From Tubiluchus corallicola (lineage: Eukaryota; Priapulida; Priapulimorpha; Priapulimorphida; Tubiluchidae), in contig JAQGDQ010001129.1 in the NCBI GenBank assembly GCA_030141605.1, positions 1 through 60,578 on the forward strand: a DNA stretch of 60,578 nucleotides. Reading direction: 5' to 3'. Both the position numbers and the translations under genes were made by a program. How positions within the stretch are numbered: the stretch's first letter is position 1; each line of letters opens with the position of its first letter. Positions 28,501 through 38,594 of this stretch are shown piece after piece. The notes under the pieces were generated by a model. The model was not told where the DNA came from, did not search any database, and saw nothing but the letters and a program-made list of their open reading frames with translations.

Positions 28501-31500
28501 GGCAGATCCTGGATTCTAGCAACTGCAACTGCAGTGTCATAAAGGTAGACTTTGTCCTGGGATCGAGGTTCGGGATCATGGTTCAGTTCCCGGGCCCGAA
28601 TCATAAATGTGATGTTAACAAATAGAGATAAGCAAATTACAGCGAAATTGCACAGCTTGAGCTTCACCTGGTTAATCAACAACTATGGCATGATTATGAT
28701 TCACCCCATGAGTATGTTCAAATCATGCTTGGTTCTGATCTTTTCATATTTCCCTTCTGACACTACATCTTCATAAATTCAATAATTGTAGGTTCTTCCA
28801 CTAACTGGTAGCTTTAGCAAGATATATTGAAATCAATTAGAGTATATAAATTATTTACTCGCATTTTTTAAATGTGATATTTAGTTCAGTAGTTTTAATT
28901 ATAGCATTTATAGGTGCTTAGAATTCTGGATGAATAAGTGTCTAGACTATAAACAGGTTTCACCCACACTTGCTGCTTGGCAGCATGCTAGCTATACAAA
29001 TGCATTAATTACCCTATGTATGTGACTCTGTCAATGATACAACATTTTTTGCTGTCGGTCATGTAGTAGGAACAACAGTATTCCAAATGTCCGTGTGATG
29101 TCTCTTTCTCTCTCTACTCGGTTCGGAGTGAGCCCGCATACTTAACTATGGTAAGTAAATGTAATGCAAATGCAACAGTAATCTTTTTGCTATGAAATTA
29201 AAATAACTGTTAGAAACAATATTTGCTTGTATGATATTTAGATAGGAGAGATACTAGAAGCAGTAGTGTGAGACAAAAATAACACAAAATGTTTTTCATA
29301 AATTGCAAGTTCACCCCACCAGGAGCATTACACTCACAGAAGGCCGAATGCACTTCTATATGTGCCACATAAACTAAACATGCATTTACTTTAAACTACT
29401 TGCAAGACGTTTTAAAAAACATTTCAGTGCAATTATGGTTAATAAAATCTTGTTGAACAATATGTTACCAGGAAATTTGAGCAATGGACTTGATAAATGA
29501 CTTGTTTTTCTTTCTATACCTGTATAATGTTTGTCAAATAGCATTAACTTTTATAGTTTGGGATCGGTGTCATGATAGGATGAGAAGTTCGGGACGAAAC
29601 TGAATGGGGTTTGGGATTCGAAGAAAGTTTGAGGTCGAGGTACGGGTTCGCGATAATAACGACTCGGATCCCAAACACCTCTAACTAAATATTTTAGCCC
29701 CTTTGCCAAGGTGGGAGGATCCAGAATTTGAACAATAGGAATATATTACTATATAGGCAAGTTTTGTTCCACAAAATGTCGTGTTGGTGCTAGCGGATAG
29801 GTGAGAAATTTTGAGTGATGGCTTTGTGACCCTGGAACAAGGGTAAAAATGTCTGAATGAACTCTTTGTTTTACAAAACTTGAATATGAAAACTGTTTGA
29901 CATTGTTTTACCAGGAAGCACCCCTGGGAAAACAGTGCTGTTTGCATGCTTTTATTGCTTATGAGATTTTATGAACTCAGTCTGGCCAAACAGAATGATC
30001 TTATGTCAAATGCTAAGATTCTCAAGGTGTGAAACTTGAAAGTTAGGGGACGTACAACATTTTGGATGCTCTTGTTGTAATACACTGGGTATTTTATGCT
30101 AAATTCTGTCAAAAAGAGTCTATCACAAAAAGTTTAGTGCTTAAATTTTGACTTCAGGACTGTAGGACCCAATTTTAAAATACTTAATACTTGACATTTT
30201 TTTGCCATTGTCATACCGAAAAGTAACCCCATAATGGAACTCTGTTAGGTTCAGTATTAGATGTTTCAAAATCTTTGATAACAGCTTCAGTTTCAGAGTT
30301 GACCTACAACATTTGCAACCATAAATGAAAATTCCCTCCCAGCTACATCCGGCCCACTATTAACCCTTTCCAGCAGGCATTTCTTTGCCAATTGAACTTC
30401 TAGAAGATGTAGAAGAAACTTCTGTGGACATACATTTGCCAAAGCAAGGTTTCGGTATTCACAAACAAAAAACCAATGCATTCGTTTGAGCATAGCTTGA
30501 AATTTCTGTTAGGATAAAAGCTTGAATGATCCAAAAAGGCAAAAATCTATTAAATACTGATAAGAAGGGGTAGCTTTTAAATTTTTGCTGTAGGGCATTG
30601 TCAAGATTCAAACCCCATTCTGAGGCATTTCCAGAACAAGGGTGAATACGTAGAAACTTCAGATGCTGCACAACGATGATAGACATAGTGGGCGAATCAA
30701 AGTCATTGCTATGCATCGAATTAATGTGGTCTGTCACCTACTGACAACCTAACACAGATATTTTACACTCTCTCATTTGGGGTTTGGGGGGCTGATCAGC
30801 GATTCTAACAATTGCAACTAGTGTTTTTTTTTATAAAGACATGTTTTTTCCTGCAAAATGTCAAGTGTAGATGTTAGGTGCTGGATGGTAATATTTGGGT
30901 GGAATAACCCCAGTTGCGGCTCGTAGCTAAAATTCGTGGGGGTGCTGCTTCAGAAAATTTTTTGCCATTGTTTTAATACTGCGTAGCAAACATATGTAAA
31001 TTTAATGGTGCAGTTATATTTGAAGATCAGGCGTTGAACAGCCTCTTTTCTTAACTGCAACTTTCTCGTGGAGAGACAACTGTGAAAAATTAAGCTGTTG
31101 TAGGTCACTTCAGTCACAGAACTTATTTCTTGAGAATACAAGGCATCCATTCTTAAATAATTTATGTTTTAAGCACACACACACTAAGTTTACGCTTTAT
31201 CTCATCCAAGAATATCACGGTGGCAATTGTTGCTGTGTTTGAGACAGTACTTTTCTACCTAGCAGCAGACGTTAGCGTATGCTCAGGCATGTGTGCTTGG
31301 CCCACACAACAACTAAACACCACGTTGCTTGGGCTGTGAAGCAAATTGTACTTCCCTCACGTGGTTCTGCACAAGTATAAAAAAAGAACTAAAGAAAAAA
31401 GATTTATTATATTGAATATTACCTATAATAATGAGTGAAAATAGGGGGTGCTGCAGTACCACAGTACTTATACACCCGCTCCCTTCGTCAGGCTGGTGGA

Positions 31501-34500
31501 TATATGTGAGAGCATCTGAGATCAAGGCGAAGATTTACAGTAAACTGTCACGTATTGATAACCAAACTATGAGAAAAGTATTTTATCAATTTCTCGACCT
31601 CAAAAGAAAGAGGATCCAAATAATTGCAATTATAGGTTATAAAGACAAGTGTTACCCAGCAAAATGTCATGTTAGGGTTCTAGGTGATGAGTTCGAATTT
31701 TTAGGCAATGACGTTCAGTGACTTCGAAACAAACGCACAAATTGTCAAATGTTCCCAAAAATACCAATTGTATGAAACTTGCTGTATGAATTTGGACAGG
31801 AAAAGCATTTGATTTTGTTTTATCAGGAGACACAGCTGAGATATTATTACTCTTTGTATATCTTAAATTACCTTTATTGCCTATGAATATTTGTGAACAA
31901 AATTTGGTCAAAAAAGAAACATCTTGTGTCAGACGTGAAAGTCAGGGGATCTACAGCATCATCAATGTTCTGGTTTTAACCTTTATGAGATTTGTTGGTT
32001 ATGTCTTTCACAAGTGCTGTAGTCGTCTAATTAAATTTACTGATTTAATCACTTTCTTGATTAAGCAACATGACATTAATTCAGGCTTTCAGTTGCACTT
32101 TGTACAAGATTTTACAGCTTTATAGTGCATTGTTTAAAATTATTATGACACGTGTTCAGCAGAACCTCCATTAAAATTAAGCTTTATGTATGGCACTTTA
32201 ACTGTATTTGAGTTACAGTTAAAGTGCGTAGGATGTTGCCTAAATAAGAGGTGTGCAAATAAGTTCATAAAAACGTGCAGACACTAAATTGTGATATCTT
32301 GAGATTATTGCTGACTGAAAACATAAATTATGCATGTTTGTGACTTTTATTTTACAAAGTTCTGTCGTGTATTGCAACACTGTGTGCTTACAGACTTTGC
32401 AGATACAAGAATGTCTATGTACAGCTATGCCAAATAACTCTGAAAATATACTGCTTTTTTCACTTATTGCAATGGATATTTCTGTAATCGCTTATTCTAA
32501 CGCTGCTCTCACTTTTTAAACTTTGGGTTTGTTGGTGCAGAAAAATCTGAAGGTTTAGAAAAGTGGGAGACTGAAATTTGAGTCATCATAAGTTTACTTT
32601 TTGTCAAATCAGTCAAGTTAGTTGGAGTTACAGTACTGAAAAAGTGTTTGGTTATTAATTAGATTATGTGCCTTCAGTGTTCACTGTTCACTAAGAGAAA
32701 CATTACCATTCATGTTATTATTTTTAGAAATCTGATGGCTCAAAGGCAGAAGACTTCTCAGACATTATAATACTTGGCCGGCCACCTAAAGAGACAAGTA
32801 TATTAGCTTTTTTTACTGGAATTAATGAAGAAATTTACTGAAATTAAAATTATTTCAAACTTAATCTAAATTTATTTGCCTTGAAAAAATATTTAAACGT
32901 CAAAAACTTTAAAGGTATATTTTACTGCTAAACTTTTCTATAAAAAAAGAATTCATTTTGAATAGCTAATTTAAAAAATATGTTTGGCCTGTGACCAGAT
33001 TTTATATTTATAAGCACGGTTCAATAATAGTGACAAGAGAAGAGAGCACTTTGCGTGGTTTATTATGCAGTAGAGTGTTTGTAATGAATAAACATTTTTC
33101 AGTAAGTTTTGCTGCTGATGTTGAAGTAGTTAATTAACTCCTATGTGACTTAAAATATTTGAAGGCAAAAGGTACAAGAGTGTGTGCAGGCCGAAGAGGC
33201 TAAAAGTAGAAACAGAACATTAATTGTTAAAATTTAGTGATCTAATATTTGCTAAAATGTCTAGTTACAACTATGAATAGCTTTCTGAGTTTTACACTTT
33301 CCTGTTTTTGTAAAATATCAGATGCTGACATGGTGCAAGGTACAGTCTGTTGTTATTGTTGAGGAAAGTGTTAAATTCTCGATTCCAGTGTACTGGTAAA
33401 ACTGAACTGCTTTTATTCATATCTTTCAGCTTATTTAAGTATTGGCATCCCAAGTGTTATGCGACCAAGATCATTTTATCTTTTTGAGACCATCCATTCT
33501 TTGATTAATAACACTGATCATGAAGATCGTCAAAGAGTTCTCATTGTTGTACTGCTATGCGATAAAGAAAAATCCAGCAGGGAGATTATTGCAGAATCTA
33601 TAAAGCGAAATTTTTCTGCAGAAATAACTGACGGATTTCTGCATGTTATACAAACGCCTTCATCATTGCTTGATCAGAGCATTATAGTTAAGAAACGGAC
33701 GTACAATGACTCAGCTACTAGAGTTCAATGGAGAACTAAACAGGTGCTGGATTTTATGTTTCTTTTAAAATATTGTGAAAATTTATCGACATATTTCATG
33801 CAGTTGGAAGACGACGTCATCGCTGCTCCTAACTTTGTTCCTGCAATCACGGAATTTGTGAATCATCAGACTGTGGACTGGATTGATTTACAGTTTAGTA
33901 ATTTCTGGTCAATAGGACGTTTATACAAGAATAAGTATTTAAAGCAGCTAGCCGAGTTTTTGTGGACGTTTCACGAGGAGCAGCCAGTTGACATCTTGTA
34001 TGAATACTTTCGAGCGCTAATGATTCCTGGTGTGGAAACAGATCAATTTATTCGACGACCTGCTCTTTTTCAGCATATTGGAAAACTTTCATCACTGATG
34101 AACAAAACCAGTGACTTGCAAGATGCAACATTTAGTGCAGACTCATACGCAAAACAGTATAAGGGTGACAATCCACCTGCTGATGTGATTACTGATTTGC
34201 AAGTTTATGGGCCTTATATACCACAACAAGCATATGCGCAGTCACCAGGTTTCTTTTGGAGCCGCGATGTTAAAAAAGGTGGTCAAATATTTGTTGTTTT
34301 TCATGCCCCAGTTGCCTTATCCCGTGTTGTAATTGCTACTGGCACTAAACTGAAGCCAAAAGATGTCTTACAAAATGGAAAATTGGATGCTAGTAAAAAA
34401 TTTATGTATCAGAAAGGAAATCATGTCCATTGTGCAGATTTTAATTATATTGGGTCTTTCGATGAAGGACTTTTAGATGTTAAAAACTTTTATGTAGTTG

Positions 34501-34598
34501 CTCCATACAAAGTACAATGCTTGAGAATAACAGCTTTGTCAGATCAGGAAAGCTGGCTTATAGTTAGAGAGATAGCTGTTTTTCTTGAAGCTGCATAA
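19438..34598 (+). CDS. MGAT4C: Alpha-1,3-mannosyl-glycoprotein 4-beta-N-acetylglucosaminyltransferase, MGAT4C-like (GT54)
   Basis: Four exons joined by phase give 466 residues: 19438-19546, 27686-27738, 32728-32797 and 33430-34598. GT54 enzymes add GlcNAc in beta-1,4 linkage to N-glycan core mannose in the Golgi; the activity of the C type is not well established. Exon 1 encodes a signal anchor (about residues 8-30), exons 2-3 a short stem, exon 4 the whole catalytic domain. The exon 3/4 junction recreates TTYLSIGIPSVMR, the start of the GT54 domain. WRTKQ and LEDDV follow, with the acidic EDD triad at 204-206, then RPALFQHIG, NPPADV and the C-terminal SWLIVREIAVF. The C-terminal third is more like human MGAT4C (478 residues) than MGAT4A/B. 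The start ATG follows an in-frame TAA at 19348; AATAAA lies at 34791. The gene looks intact; symbol assigned by family resemblance only. Confidence 0.88.
20152..20322 (+). other. Unassigned 56-codon open frame in MGAT4C-like intron 1
   Basis: Between a TGA and the TAA at 20320-20322, the + frame reads a polar, helix-like peptide (CEKQWELQSQTAREAIKCL, then VSTYDELNSSGQADD) whose composition looks more like protein than its surroundings. It has no start codon, its phase does not fit the neighbouring MGAT4C-like exons, and I recognise no family. It could be a decayed retrocopy fragment or chance. Confidence 0.2.
20770..20945 (+). mobile_element. LINE C-terminal fragment (plus strand)
   Basis: The + frame gives HIYAGPVHWNNVSVEVKA, a stop, then ATSFKKSSQKKAILNSY. 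This matches the GPxLWNSLPxEI...FKKKLK pattern that ends many LINE ORF2 proteins. One in-frame stop is present. It is a short relic in MGAT4C-like intron 1. Confidence 0.6.
20946..22906. other. Intron sequence, nothing recognised
   Basis: Part of MGAT4C-like intron 1. No ORF of note. Near 22427-22475 a phrase TGTGTCCAAA(A/G)TGCC occurs twice. The first few hundred bases may be 3' UTR of the LINE relic ending near 20945. Confidence 0.4.
22907..23060 (-). mobile_element. LINE 3' end (minus orientation)
   Basis: Reverse-strand reading ends in AAGGAAATAAAATTGATTGA plus TTGAACTGAA, an AATAAA-bearing LINE tail, preceded by a 3' UTR-like segment. The 5' extent is not clear. Confidence 0.5.
23061..24224. 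other. Intron sequence with a 27-bp local duplication
   Basis: The phrase CTCAAAGCAAAGCAAAACAAAA occurs twice at about 23444-23495. A minus-strand 84-codon frame at 23473-23727 begins with a non-ATG codon and has no recognisable domain. Nothing else seen. Confidence 0.4.
24225..25720 (+). mobile_element. LINE 3' part: ORF2 C-terminus plus about 1.2-kb 3' UTR and tail
   Basis: Around 24300-24445 the + strand encodes SRVASSRGVCTLKYRGVKLW then KSLLPDLLSGTLLKFRKKT, matching the conserved KYRGxKLWNSLPxxL...FKKKL ending of LINE ORF2; a frameshift separates it from NVIEIHQY just upstream. From about 24445 the sequence is non-coding until GATAAAAATAAATAATTTGA and TTTTGATTT repeats at 25668-25720, a typical LINE tail. 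It lies in MGAT4C-like intron 1, sense orientation. Confidence 0.65.
26140..26240 (+). repeat. Imperfect (CA)n repeat
   Basis: Interrupted CA/ACAC repeat following a purine-rich AGAG stretch (26025-26130). Produces His/Thr-rich or Cys/Val-rich spurious frames. Confidence 0.85.
27064..27360 (+). repeat. Possible SINE or similar short interspersed repeat
   Basis: CCTAATGGTCATGGTATATG resembles a pol III A-box region, and GTATTCAAATCC at about 27212 resembles a weak B-box, but the spacing is too wide for one tRNA head. The block reads like a composite short interspersed element. Weak call. Confidence 0.25.
27686..27738 (+). CDS. MGAT4C: MGAT4C-like exon 2 (53-base microexon)
   Basis: Preceded by TTGTTTTATTCAG and followed by GTGAGG. 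The 53 bases keep the frame from exon 1 (phase 1) and exit in phase 0, encoding CRSKHKDLGNAFQFLVQ of the stem after a split D codon. Found by splice-site and phase logic, not homology, because the stem is not conserved. Confidence 0.6.
27960..28575 (+). repeat. Intron repeat family D, copies 1-3
   Basis: Segments at about 27960-28100, 28249-28365 and 28498-28575 resemble later segments of the same intron. Shared phrases include GTGACAGGTACTGACAAC-like text, ATTGCA(A/G)CTATA, ATAAAG(A/G)CA and TCAAGTGTAGATNTTAGG. A minus-strand 150-codon frame across it (28230-28682) seems to be a by-product of the repeat. Confidence 0.5.
29695..30110 (+). repeat. Intron repeat family D, long copy
   Basis: Begins near GGTGGGAGGATCCAGAA and continues through ATAGGCAAGTTTTGTTCC, TTGTTTTACCAGGA and GATCTTATGTCAAATGC to GAAAGTTAGGGGA. 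The same phrases, in the same order and orientation, recur at 31612-31990. Confidence 0.55.
30648..30905 (+). repeat. Intron repeat family D, partial copy
   Basis: Matches 27960-28365: TCAGATGCTGCACAACGATG, TCACCTACTGACAAC, AACAATTGCAACTA, then AATGTCAAGTGTAGATGTTA. It ends directly against the hAT-like end at 30911. Confidence 0.5.
30911..31495. mobile_element. hAT-like non-autonomous element, copy 1
   Basis: The left end reads CAGTTGCGGCTCGTAGC, a CAG-starting GC-richer end seen in hAT elements, and the right end gives CAG-type text on the minus strand leading into a GGGTGCTGCAG block shared with the left. No transposase frame is present. A 25-base block at 31433-31457 is the exact reverse complement of 37500-37524 in copy 2, and alignment continues for over 200 bases. 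No 8-bp target duplication was found, so the ends are approximate. Confidence 0.5.
31612..31990 (+). repeat. Intron repeat family D, long copy 2
   Basis: Parallel to 29695-30110: AGAGGATCCAAATAATTGCA, AAAGACAAGTGTTACC, AAAATGTCATGTTAGG, TTGTTTTATCAGGAGACA, ATCTTGTGTCAGACGTGAAA. Not coding. Confidence 0.55.
32728..32797 (+). CDS. MGAT4C: MGAT4C-like exon 3 (70-base exon)
   Basis: Preceded by TTATTATTTTTAG and followed by a GTATAT donor. Encodes KSDGSKAEDFSD then IIILGRPPKET and ends in phase 1, so the split codon with exon 4 gives TTYLSIGIPSV, the conserved entry to the GT54 domain. This junction is the main evidence for the exon. Confidence 0.75.
33430..34598 (+). CDS. MGAT4C: MGAT4C-like exon 4 (catalytic domain)
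   Basis: Starts after ATATCTTTCAG and runs uninterrupted to TAA. Holds the full GT54 catalytic domain, with RTYNDSATRVQWRTKQVLDF, LEDDV, the SLFQH-equivalent RPALFQHIG and a C-terminal beta-rich module ending IVREIAVFLEAA. A single large terminal exon like this limits the effect of repeat insertions on the catalytic region. Confidence 0.93.
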
Positions 34599-34790
34599 TT
34601 TTTACTCATTTTTCCTAAGCATTGTACCATTCTCTAGGAAGAATGTATTCTGTGGAGTCAATTCTTGTTATATATCTTGCTGTTAAACATATAATATTTT
34701 GCTTTTATACTTGTAACATAAAATATTTTATTTTTATACTTGTCTTTTTTAGTATGTTAAATTTTTACACTTTACAATAGCTTAAAATAC

Positions 34791-34796
34791 AATAAA
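34791..34796 (+). terminator. Polyadenylation signal of the MGAT4C-like gene
   Basis: AATAAA 192 bases past the stop codon, followed by GTGTTTCTTTCC, a GT/T-rich downstream element. Confidence 0.65.
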
Positions 34797-35759
34797 GTGT
34801 TTCTTTCCAGTCTGCGTATTGTATACCAGTACTACCAGCGAAGAGATCTGACCCTAATTAAACAATTTTAATGTTTTTAAAAAATTTTAGGAATTTTAGA
34901 ACGTTTCAGTAAAACTAACCAGTTGTCCTAGCTTTGTAAGTTTGGCTATGAAAGTGATAAATGACTTACTTATTTAATAATTATTTTGTGCATTAGTGCT
35001 GTTTTTACTAATAAAATAATATGAACATTTTTCGTCAAACTTAGAAAATATTTAGTAATGAAACATATGGCATGTATGTATGTACATGTCATGCTGTCAG
35101 ATTGTGTCCATGCTCAGCTAGATCTGTAGGTCTCTTGGTATGCCCAGCTGAATGGCCACTGGGCATTTATTTTTTGGAAAATTTATTGTCCCAGATATAA
35201 CCGTTACTGTCCGAGTTTTTCAACCGTTAAGTATTGCTTTGACGCGAATGATTAACATACGCTGACACAGTTTGGTAATAAATTTCACAGGGCAAACCTA
35301 AAAACTAGAGTTGGGTGAGAGAGAGAAAGATTATGCATATAAATCAATGTAGCAATTGTCAGTTAGTAGTATCTCAAAATTAAATAGTTAATTATTTACA
35401 ATTTTGCTAGAGCCACAGTATATAGACATTCCAATGCTTATAGATATAAATAGAAATATATTATTTATCAACTTATTGTAAGTGTTAGTAGCTCTGATTG
35501 TTAGTGAATAAGTAGATCTTTTAACAATAAAAGCAAAGTATGGCAAATTTAGGTCAACAGACATTTGTTTAGCCAAGCAGTCATAGGGTAGATTATCAAA
35601 GTTTTGGTTCCTTTGTTGTACGTAACTTTTAAATTTCTCAAGCTATAATCATAAAGGTTGTTCCACACACCCCACAATGCAGCACAACAAAAGTTACAGC
35701 AATATACTTTGAACAAAGTTTGTTTGACTTCTGTATTATACGTTAGTATTACAACAAAT

Positions 35760-35958
35760 CATTTTTGTTATAATTATTATTACATTGGTGTTATTATTAT
35801 TAGCTGATTTGTTTTTATTAACTCTTAATAGTACTTATGTAATCAAATTTTATTGGACATCAAGGTGTTAGTATTTTAGTTTATATATTCTGTGTAATAT
35901 GTTTTTTTTGTCGTGATGCTTTACTGCGTTTGTGCAAATAAACTCGGATTGAATTGAA
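35760..35958 (+). mobile_element. LINE 3' end (plus orientation)
   Basis: Ends in GTGCAAATAAACTCGGATTG followed by AATTGAATT, a LINE tail with AATAAA. It abuts a coding-like minus-strand frame (35959-36200), apparently having inserted into it. Confidence 0.55.
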
Positions 35959-36200
35959 TTAATTCTCCGGAAAGGCTTTGTCGTAGTGAAACGTCTATTG
36001 GATAGCCCCTAATAAGTGCGTCTTCTTTCAAAATTTCACAAACTGGAGCAGCAAATATGTCGACCGCCGTGGAAAATGTTGGTGTGGACGTCAACCATTG
36101 TGAAAAAACCGTATTAAGTCTGCTTACTGAAGCCACAAAGGTGAACACCAAGTTCTTACTGACAGCTATCACGCCCGTTTGGGTGTCATGAATAAAATTT
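35959..36200 (-). pseudogene. Coding-like fragment cut by a LINE end, unrecognised
   Basis: The minus frame is open from a TAA near 36205 down into the LINE tail and reads a balanced peptide (DTQTGVIAVSKNLVFTFVAS, SRLNTVFSQWLTSTP, EDALIRGYPIDVSLRQSLSG) with higher GC than its surroundings. No ATG and no splice sites were found. I recognise no family with confidence. The abrupt stop at the LINE tail suggests a gene fragment or older mobile element interrupted by the LINE. Confidence 0.3.
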
Positions 36201-37469
36201 TGAAGTTATTTTATTTTTAAGTAAAGCAATATCATACAGTTATACTTTCGTTTACTTTAGTTTTTCCATGTCATTAGTACATACAAAGCTTTCATAAAAT
36301 AATAAAAAATGCAGTACAATAACTACTAGCACAATATTTAATTAGCGTTTATTAACTCCATTCCGACGGGTACATACACTTACTCGTCGTTTGTGACGGG
36401 GAAAAATAATGCTTTCTTAACTAAACTTTCCACTCTCCATTAATGAAATTTGGAAAAGAAACGACTAACATACAAGAAAATTGTATATGAACGAACGAAA
36501 AAGTTGTACTGTTTTCTTCGTTTTCAGTCTTTGAAGATGTTTTTTGCAAAACGAACGGATAAAAATTTTGCTTTGCGTTTATACAGCAACTCAGCCCTGT
36601 TGATTTGCCCTACACTCATCAGCTGAGGCTATTATTAGCACTGCAAAGTAACTTTTATATAGTTGGTTTTATCACATGGTCAGTAATTAGTTACATGTTT
36701 ACAGTGGGATAATTTCTGTATGCTTCACTTGTTAGCAATACTGTATGTATGTTATCAAACTCAGCCTTTTTGGAAGTAAACTAATATTCAGCAAACTTTC
36801 TGCAAAATCTTTTGGAAGTAAACTAATATTTATAAAACAATATTGATGGCCATTATCTTGCTATATATAGCTACTGGTCCTTCTAGGTGGTTATGTAAAA
36901 CAGCTAGGCACGCCGGCTGTCAGTTCAACATCGCAGTGTCCGGTTATTATAATTACCTGTTGCCAGCGCATGGCAGACTCACCAGTGGCAAGTGTTGCAA
37001 TTCCAGTACAAATGTCGTAATGTCTTTATCCGTTTGAACAGCTGTCAAATATACAAACTTAGAGTGATCTGAATCCTTTTTGCGCCATTTTATGCAGAAG
37101 TGAGTGCTTTACAGGTTTTTTGTTGAACAGTTTTAGATGCAAGCAATCACTTGGAAGCTAGAAGGCTTTAATTTTACGGCTTAATTTTGCAATTTTTTCG
37201 AATCATACTGTTAACTACTCTAATGAGTAAAGAAGCGTAAACACTAAATTTACAATGCTGGAAAGAAAATTTAATTCTCTTTCGGAAAATAAAAGCTTTG
37301 CACTCGAATCTCACACGTGTAGCCATTATTTGGTATTTTTATTCTGGGATGTACTACTTCGTCATCATGAAGGAATTAAGATGTGCAGGAGGACATGTGT
37401 CTATCGAATTTAAGAAACTTTGTTAAATCAACATGTTCAAGTCGTTTATGAAATAACTAACATTTCCAG
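36201..37469. other. Intergenic, no gene seen
   Basis: AT-rich. The phrase TTTTGGAAGTAAACTAATAT occurs twice (about 36768 and 36810). No recognisable coding content. Confidence 0.4.
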
Positions 37470-37750
37470 CAGTGCCGGCTCGTGTATAGGCACCCTGGAA
37501 CTGCAGCACCCCCTATTTTCACTCGATATTATTGCTAGTATTCAACATAACGAGTTTTTTCTTTAATTCTTTCTTTATATTTCTACGTACTTGTAAGTCC
37601 TTGTACGTAACAAGAGCACATGACAGAATTGCGCACTTCACAGTTTCAACAACGCAATGTTTGGCTATTGTGCACATGCAGCCATGTCCGAGATAAGATG
37701 CTGCACACTAGGTAGAGCAGTACAGCGAAAGTTATCAGAATCATTTTACG
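37470..37750. mobile_element. hAT-like non-autonomous element, copy 2 (inverted relative to copy 1)
   Basis: Starts CAGTGCCGGCTCGTG, then TATAGGCACC, then ACTGCAGCACCCCCTATT, whose 25-base core is the reverse complement of 31433-31457. Homology to copy 1 continues through GCACTTCACAG and ACTAGGTAGAGCAGTAC-like text. The far end was not found. Confidence 0.5.
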
Positions 37751-38286
37751 TTAGTGAGGGTTGGAAAACATCCGCCGTCTGTAAGTACCAGGTATTGCAA
37801 ATGAAAATATACACATGGCGGCTGAACTGTTCTACTCTGCTTTTGCAAAACTACCCATTTCATTTAGATAAGCACTTTGTATTTATGCAAAATTCCTTCT
37901 CTCAGTTCTAGAAATTCATCCAAACAGAGATAAGCAATACTGAAAGCACTTAATAATATAATTATGTTTTATAGGCCCACTGACTAACAGGGATAAATGT
38001 GGATTCATAAAGCTAGCTGTTATAGTAGTTACCTATATTTATAGTGTGTATAGTGCTACCATCTTAATGTGATAACATATTTAAGCAGCAGTAAATGAAT
38101 GTAATTAGTATTTCATTTTTTATATTTGTGGCCCCTCTGAAAAGCAGTCTGAAGATGACATTAAATTAGTTTTTTACACCAGACATTAATTCTAAGAGTA
38201 AAATTTATAGTTTCCCAAAAGTGTTCTCGCAAACAACAACTTTTTCTGTTGTTACATAAATTGCCTAGCTTTAATAAATCGTTCCA

Positions 38287-38400
38287 AATAATTTATCGTA
38301 TTGTATCGTCTAAAATAGATTATCATTATTGTATTGTTGCAAAAAAGTATATCGTCATTGTATGGCCATATTTGTATCGTTTAACAGCCGTACTCTTATT
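38287..38400. mobile_element. Fragment of the hAT family that inserted at 50529
   Basis: ATAATTTATCGTATTGTATC ... GTATCGTTTAACA matches the right end of the hAT element at 51118-51238 in the same orientation. Only the right end is recognisable. Confidence 0.5.
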
Positions 38401-38594
38401 ATTACAGCATTGTTTGCATTCAAAATTAAAAAATGTTTTATTAGGATTTTCAAGATTCTTTTCATTGGATACTTAGTTTTCCAGATTCTTTTTTAAAAGA
38501 ATGCCATGAGTGAAAATATCCAGAAAGGCTACTCAAGGCTACACAAAGAATATTCTGAAGATGAGATGATGATGGTGATGATGAGATCAGCAAG

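Noticed and set aside
28230-28682. 150-codon minus-strand ORF
   Set aside because: It spans repeat family D, similar frames are not preserved in the other copies, and no domain is visible.
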